Below are positions 60,401 to 64,000 of a stretch of 64,000 nt of DNA, piece by piece (position 1 is the first letter of the stretch; each line of letters starts with the position of its first letter). The stretch covers positions 44,974,188 through 45,038,187 of the forward strand of contig OZ024872.1 of the NCBI GenBank assembly GCA_964017185.1, written 5' to 3'. Under the pieces are notes generated by a model that did no database searches, was not told the origin of the DNA, and saw only the letters and a program-made list of their open reading frames with translations. This DNA comes from Rugalucina vietnamica (taxonomy: Eukaryota; Mollusca; Bivalvia; Lucinida; Lucinidae). Made by a program: the position numbers and the translations under genes.

Positions 60401-63400
60401 GTTACCTTGCGGGAAGAAGAATCCTGACAGCCAGTAACTATTGGGTGTGCTCCTGGGCTCATCATCCGTTTCCGCAACCTCGATCAGTGATGCCTTTATC
60501 GCCATGACAGGCTTCATGAGTTTCTCTACACTACTGACAATCAGCTCGCCCCACTGGGCAAAGAAGTCCACTCGCATAAACAAGTTGTTTACCCAGGAAC
60601 CAAGGGACTTCCGAGATTCATAGGCAGCACTCTGAAAATGGTGGTTTGATTTCTTTGATTCATTTTACTGATTTATGGCTATGGTCAATAGTTCATGTTG
60701 AAACTGTCAATTATCCTAACCACAATCTTCCCGGAAATTTAGGCATTAAAGAGGAAGATTACCAGTACTTAGTGTATATTTTATTGATCACTAACTGACA
60801 AATGCACATTTAGAATCACATCAGATGAAAAATGGCCATAGAACTTTTATGCCCAAATCATGCGCGGATCCAGAGGGGGGGGACCGGGGGTCCGGACCCC
60901 CCCTTGAATTTGAAAATTTTACCTAAAAAAAGGTAATTTCGGGATTTTTTGAGGGTTGGACCCCCCCCTCGTCTGTGACCAAAAATTACCATTTTCGTTG
61001 GACCCCCTCTCATGAAAATTTCTGGATCCGCGCATGCAAATCTTCATGAAAGACATATCAGACAGTCTGTTAATGGTTTTAGATAATAATTATTAACTGA
61101 GCATTGAAAACAGATGCAGTAGGCTAGATAATGGTATTTTATGATAATTGACAATTTCTACTATATATAGACAAGGTCTTATAGAATAATCCATCTCACA
61201 GATGCAGTATAAAGATCATGATTCTATGTAAAGTATCGTTTACTGGCATATCTAACAGATCCATTCTTTTACCAAAACCAGATGTTACACAGGTTATCAC
61301 CACATCTGAATATGTTAAGTTGAGTGATGACACGCCAAATGACAATATTTCACTGGGGGGTGGGGGGGGAGAAATCATTCCCTAGAGCGCACAAGCAAAG
61401 CAAACTTGGACACACAATCATCTGAAATTTCAGCTGTGGAAAAAAGAGTCAAGGAGGTCGATCCAGTGTCTGATAGTCTTAAAGAAGTAGTCTGACCAGA
61501 ATGCACACTCAAACAATAGCTTAACCATAAAGATGAATAGTTACATTTTAAAACTTTTAAATACCAAGAAATCTGAGTTTTGCCATGTGGCCATCAGTAA
61601 AGCAGCAGTTGTGAGATAACTGCAAAGCTCATAACATTAATATGTACGAGGTTCGTCCCAAAAGTTCCATTACACTCACTGTTTTGCCAAATTTACAGCA
61701 TGTGACAGCTTACAACATTTATGGTCACCAAATACCATATCTTAGGGCTTTGGGGGCAAATTTTCGTACAGCTATGTGTATTTGTTAAAACGCAGTGGAG
61801 GTTTGAGCCATTGAGAAATTTAAAGTTACTTTCCTGATGAAGGCCTAGTGCCGAAAATTTGAAATAGAGTGAAAAATTACCCTAGTATAAAAACGCAGTG
61901 GAGGTTGTTATGTATGACAGTTACTTGTTGAAAGATGTGCATTCAGGACTGGTAAACTTCCCAAGGGAGTATGCCCAGGAAAGTATGATGTTATACATAT
62001 GATGTTTACTTGTTGTCCTTAGCAATTATTTACTTTTAGTGTCCCAGATATTGGACATAAACAGGTTGTTTACTTCAGAATTTTCTAGAAATTTCAAATT
62101 GTTCTTTGACGGAAAAGTCCGGAAAAATCTGGAAGAACCAAAGATGTAGAATCTTCTAGAAAAAATTTTTTTTATGTCAAAAGAATATTGTGGAATTTTC
62201 TGGAAGGATAATGGCCTCTCTAGAATATTCCAAAACATTAAATTTTGGTAAACAACTTGTTATTTTTAGTATATGATATCATAGAATTTGCTGGAAGAAT
62301 CCTGAATGTTCCTCAGTGCTATATAAGGGCTACAAATTTTCATAAGGACAATCTTTGGGTACTGTTACTATTAAGAAGTCAAAATCTATCTTACTGGAAT
62401 TTAAACTTATTCTTGGATTACTTTGTGATATTCGATTCTGGATTGGGACATAGTGCTATTTTGAAACAAACTTTAATTCTTGGGATCAGAAACTGATACA
62501 GACTTGTGTTAAAAAATTCTGAGGGACATTCAGACATTCTTTAAGGGAATTAACATCTTGAAAGGTATTGTACATTCATTTTTGTTTGATTGTATATATG
62601 CTTTTGATTGTTTCACATGTAATTACTGGTTAAATCACTTCTAAATAGATTTGTTAAATTTTAAACAAAGCTTGTTGCTGGCTAACCAACTTGTTGGTTT
62701 CCTTAATCTTCTAGTTACGCCTGGCACGTAACAAGGTTTGAACCATTGTATCCCTACTGCACAGGAGCAGGTCTAATGACGTCGTTAATTGTGATTTTTT
62801 TTCTTAATATTTTGCAATTTGGATAAATACACAACAATCAAAACATCTATTTGAAAATTAGATTTATGTAAAGCTAAATGATTCTGTAGTATATATTTGG
62901 AAATCAAAGTAAAACATTTATAAGCAAAACGTCAAAATAATACTTGCGAATTAAGAATAATTAACTAAATGCTATCAACTGTTAACCACTTTCCATGTTT
63001 AAGTAATATTTCTGTTAGCTGAAATATCTTTTTAAAAATAGGTGTTGTGTAATAGTATTGAGGGAAGCTAAACAGTTGTTTGGTTTCCATCAAAGAACAC
63101 ATTTTAGACATTTAAATATAACAACCCTGTATTTTTGCTCCGCACATTTTCGCTGACGTCGTAATTTTGTCGATGATTTTTATAGGTATGCTTCTTTATC
63201 TGTCTCCCAAACTATCGAATCATTCCCAAATTTTTATAATATTATCACTAAAAGGTGCTGATAGAATGGTTGTTAGGCTGGTATATTTTCTAAATGATCA
63301 CATTATACCAATGTTGATTTAGCAGATTGCGAAAAATAGAAGTTCTGAAAACATTTTGCATAGTATGACCTGCTCCGGTCATGCCTGCTCATGGTTACTT

Positions 63401-63938
63401 AGGTAACTATAGCAGTTAGGCTATTGAAGTGAGTATAATGTTGTACAGTTAAATAAGTTCCAATATGGTCAATTATTCGGCATGAGTAACTTTGGTTAGT
63501 TCCTTCTATGCATTCAGAATAAAATGCATGTGTAACGGGACTTTTGGGACAAGCCACATACTTTCACATTTTATACATTTTTTTTGTTTACAACCGCTCT
63601 GCAATGTAAAATTTATGCTTCTACCCATTTTCTGGGACTGCACAGCTCCATTTGCATCTGATATGGTCAAATGGTCAGAAACCTAGTAGACATACAATGT
63701 ATAGTGGTTAGCTAAAAGAATCTAACCTTCCATTTCTGTGGGACTTTCTGGTTCAATATGGCATTATATGCCTCTTCTAGCGGTTCTGACATGATAACTT
63801 CCCCTTTGATGGCCAAGATAAGTTCCTTCAGTGACATCTCAATGACCGATAGAAGGTTATTGTAGCGATCTATTTCTTGTCTCAGAACTGTGATGAGGGC
63901 CGAGTCGCTCATGACGCTGTCTACTGCAGCTTGTAGTA
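57211..63938 (-). CDS. axonemal dynein heavy chain, C-terminal five exons (5' partial)
   Basis: Five minus-strand exons splice in one frame: 63,727-63,938; 60,406-60,631; 59,758-59,915; 58,662-58,808; 57,211-57,441 (stop TGA at 57,211-57,213). All junctions are GT-AG. Together they encode ~323 residues of the dynein C-terminal domain. Family signatures appear in order: [114 protein letters not shown] and [12 protein letters not shown], the usual dynein ending. FFFPQGFLTG and the CPLYRT block fit axonemal rather than cytoplasmic chains. I cannot fix the DNAH paralogue. The product is the ATP-driven motor of ciliary/flagellar inner or outer arms. An extra ~35-40 residues sit between FFAQW and YWLSG where most dyneins have ~10. 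The motor head and everything N-terminal lie beyond the right edge. Confidence 0.93.
57442..58661 (-). other. dynein intron between exons d and e
   Basis: It holds a copy of the dispersed GATCAG family (57,460-57,625), a short palindrome GGCTGTCAACCATAAATGGT (~58,047) followed by a direct repeat of TTTATGGTTGACAGC, sequence related to the 3971-4070 block at 58,330-58,400, and the donor minisatellite at its 5' end. Confidence 0.6.
58524..58682 (-). repeat. 21-bp minisatellite covering the exon d donor
   Basis: In minus orientation the unit is GTAAGCTTTAAACCAGTGCA plus G, repeated about six times from the exon end into the intron. CAG|GTAAGC-type donors occur with exon ends at 58,662, 58,620 and 58,578, plus a TATAG|GTAAGC at 58,556. 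Alternating units carry ATAAGC or ATAGGC in place of GTAAGC and so lack the GT. Spacing between intact donors is 42, 42 and 22 bp. The first two steps preserve frame and would each add 14 residues ([14 protein letters not shown] for the first). Confidence 0.88.
58662..58808 (-). CDS. dynein exon d, with multiplied splice donor
   Basis: Acceptor CTCCTATAACAG|CGTCAG; the first donor is GTGCAG|GTAAGC. It encodes [20 protein letters not shown] to PEIHFKPVQ (49 codons, both ends in phase 0). The exon's last 18 bp and its donor are repeated downstream (58,524-58,661), so the frame runs on uninterrupted if a later donor is used. Confidence 0.9.
59325..59380. repeat. two identical 24-bp perfect palindromes
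   Basis: The palindrome centred on TTTTCACATGTGAAAA occupies 59,325-59,348 and again 59,357-59,380, joined by an AT spacer. It may form part of one palindromic MITE with the 59,591-59,738 hairpin. Confidence 0.75.
59503..59536. promoter_or_regulatory. three perfect CRE-type octamers TGACGTCA
   Basis: TGACGTCA occurs at 59,503-59,510, 59,511-59,518 and 59,529-59,536, with GACGTAATGACG just before. CREB/ATF family factors bind this octamer. It lies in an intron and in probable MITE sequence, so function is inference. Confidence 0.5.
59591..59738. repeat. 148-bp hairpin 19 nt inside the dynein intron
   Basis: The arms TTCAAGTTTTTGTCGTGAAT ... ATTCACTCCAAAAACTTGAA are centred on GTGCCTTCGGCAC (~59,665). 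On the transcript it starts 19 nt after the exon c donor, close enough to affect U1 access. Confidence 0.7.
59758..59915 (-). CDS. dynein exon c
   Basis: Acceptor TTCTGTCCACAG|GTTTCC; donor TTTAAG|GTGAGA. It completes a Gly codon and encodes [20 protein letters not shown] and the following segment to EAAFK, ending in phase 0. Confidence 0.92.
60120..60350 (+). repeat. palindromic MITE, diverged copy (intron between exons b and c)
   Basis: GAAAACAAAGACACAGATCG and GCTGATCTGCGCCTCTGTTT form the hairpin. The following block matches 51,877-52,000. Confidence 0.65.
60406..60631 (-). CDS. dynein exon b
   Basis: Acceptor CCATTTTCAG|AGTGCT; donor CCGCAAG|GTAACT. It encodes [20 protein letters not shown] through [11 protein letters not shown] plus one base. 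It includes the family-atypical insert containing [20 protein letters not shown]. Confidence 0.9.
60860..61036. mobile_element. 177-bp MITE with GGATCCGCGC termini and CAAATC target duplication
   Basis: The terminal inverted repeats ATGCGCGGATCCAGA (60,860-60,874) and TCTGGATCCGCGCAT are perfect, apart from a terminal G that precedes the right duplication. CAAATC flanks both sides (60,854-60,859; 61,037-61,042). The interior has long G and C runs (GGGGGGGGACC ... GGACCCCCCCC) that are themselves complementary. Confidence 0.75.
62078..62311 (+). promoter_or_regulatory. heat-shock element (HSF-binding) cluster
   Basis: Inverted GAA/TTC pentamers at strict 5-bp pitch occur in six arrays. 62,078-62,095 is a perfect four-unit site, GAAttTTCtaGAAatTTC. 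62,112-62,134 has GAA-gtc-GAA-atc-GAA. 62,149-62,161 is a perfect three-unit site. 62,183-62,205 has five units with one mismatch. 62,223-62,230 has GAAtaTTC. 62,284-62,311 has six units, four of them perfect. The HSF consensus is three or more alternating nGAAn units. By chance, the perfect four-unit site alone is expected about 0.01 times in this window. Confidence 0.65.
62320..62327 (+). promoter_or_regulatory. TATA box downstream of the HSE cluster
   Basis: CTATATAAGGGC contains TATATAAG, nine bases past the last HSE unit and in the orientation expected for a plus-strand transcript starting near 62,350. An 83-codon frame at 62,245-62,496 overlaps it but begins upstream of the TATA and has no recognisable domain. 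Confidence 0.5.
62350..63529 (+). other. region downstream of the putative heat-shock promoter, no gene recognised
   Basis: AT-rich with no conserved frame, splice-like exon or RNA fold that I recognise. If the promoter is real, the transcript would be noncoding and antisense to the dynein intron. Confidence 0.3.
63727..63938 (-). CDS. dynein exon a (first visible)
   Basis: Acceptor TTTTATTTCCAG|TACTAC; donor TGGAAG|GTTAGA. It starts with two bases of a split codon, then [20 protein letters not shown] and onward, and ends in phase 0 after KVPQKWK. An internal Met at codon 9 is not a start; the frame is open through the acceptor. Confidence 0.9.
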
Positions 63939-64000
63939 CTGGAAATAAAACTAAGTCTTGTAACTTTATAACTTTAAAGGAGATGGCAGAATTTCTGACC

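Larger units (their letters stand above)
61645..63560. mobile_element. ~1.9-kb TIR-bounded element in the large dynein intron
   Basis: The left end TACGAGGTTCGTCCCAAAAG followed by TTCCATTACAC is matched in reverse at 63,530-63,560, whose complement reads GCTTGTCCCAAAAGTCCCGT then TACAC. The core identity is GTCCCAAAAGT. The termini look mariner-like but no transposase frame remains. AAAACGCAGTGGAGGTT occurs twice inside (~61,788 and ~61,895). It carries the heat-shock-element cluster. The ends are imperfect, so the call is moderate. Confidence 0.5.

Noticed and set aside
63910-63912. Dynein exon a Met as a translation start
   Set aside because: The frame continues upstream through LQAAVDSV to a good acceptor, matching the family's internal sequence.

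Overview
This is eukaryotic, intron-bearing, AT-rich DNA. I infer a bivalve mollusc. The reasons are an expansion-type Mab-21/cGAS-like gene with a C-terminal TPR, an axonemal dynein heavy chain with short exons and repeat-filled introns, and the TE families: AGCTCACCTGAGCC hairpin elements with internal ~166-bp tandem units (pearl/Helitron-like), tRNA-derived SINE heads and many palindromic MITEs. The species cannot be named from sequence alone. Protein-coding content is low; repeats dominate.

Layout. (1) 1-3.3 kb: SINE-like tail, then a Helitron-like element with an AB-dimer tandem array, joined head-to-tail to an inverted fragment of the same family. (2) 3.6-9.95 kb: a segment with a diverged direct duplicate at 52.1-55.7 kb. 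Comparing the two exposes three later insertions in the left copy: a 969-bp TSD-flanked SINE-headed element, a 603-bp TA-flanked MITE and a 1.5-kb Helitron-like element. (3) 10.41-22.33 kb: a very large noncoding foldback with ~3.6 and ~2.8 kb arms, paired GCGGACATT hairpins, CA/TG microsatellites, a ~1.1-kb purine/pyrimidine-alternating core and a nested 1.6-kb TIR element. (4) 23.4-47.4 kb: about 120 monomers of a 178-bp satellite in two divergent subfamilies of opposite orientation meeting near 32,505. The right arm contains an exact 16-monomer (2,848-bp) higher-order repeat. The whole block is bracketed by inverted 29-bp repeat clusters.

(5) 48.7-51.5 kb, plus strand: a two-exon Mab-21/cGAS-like receptor gene (741 aa) with an intact nucleotidyltransferase triad. 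Its last ~200 coding bases are duplicated just downstream, with a breakpoint at the tip of a MITE hairpin. (6) 57.2-63.9 kb, minus strand: the last five coding exons of an axonemal dynein heavy chain, read continuously to its stop. Its penultimate coding exon ends in a 21-bp minisatellite that has multiplied the splice donor. Its largest intron carries a TIR-bounded ~1.9-kb element containing a dense cluster of perfect heat-shock elements followed by a TATA box.

The two genes are unrelated in function (innate nucleic-acid sensing versus ciliary motility) and convergent in orientation. There is no operon logic. The main interest lies in repeat architecture and in how repeats have reached into gene structure: splice donors, 3' tail duplication and an intronic promoter-like cluster.
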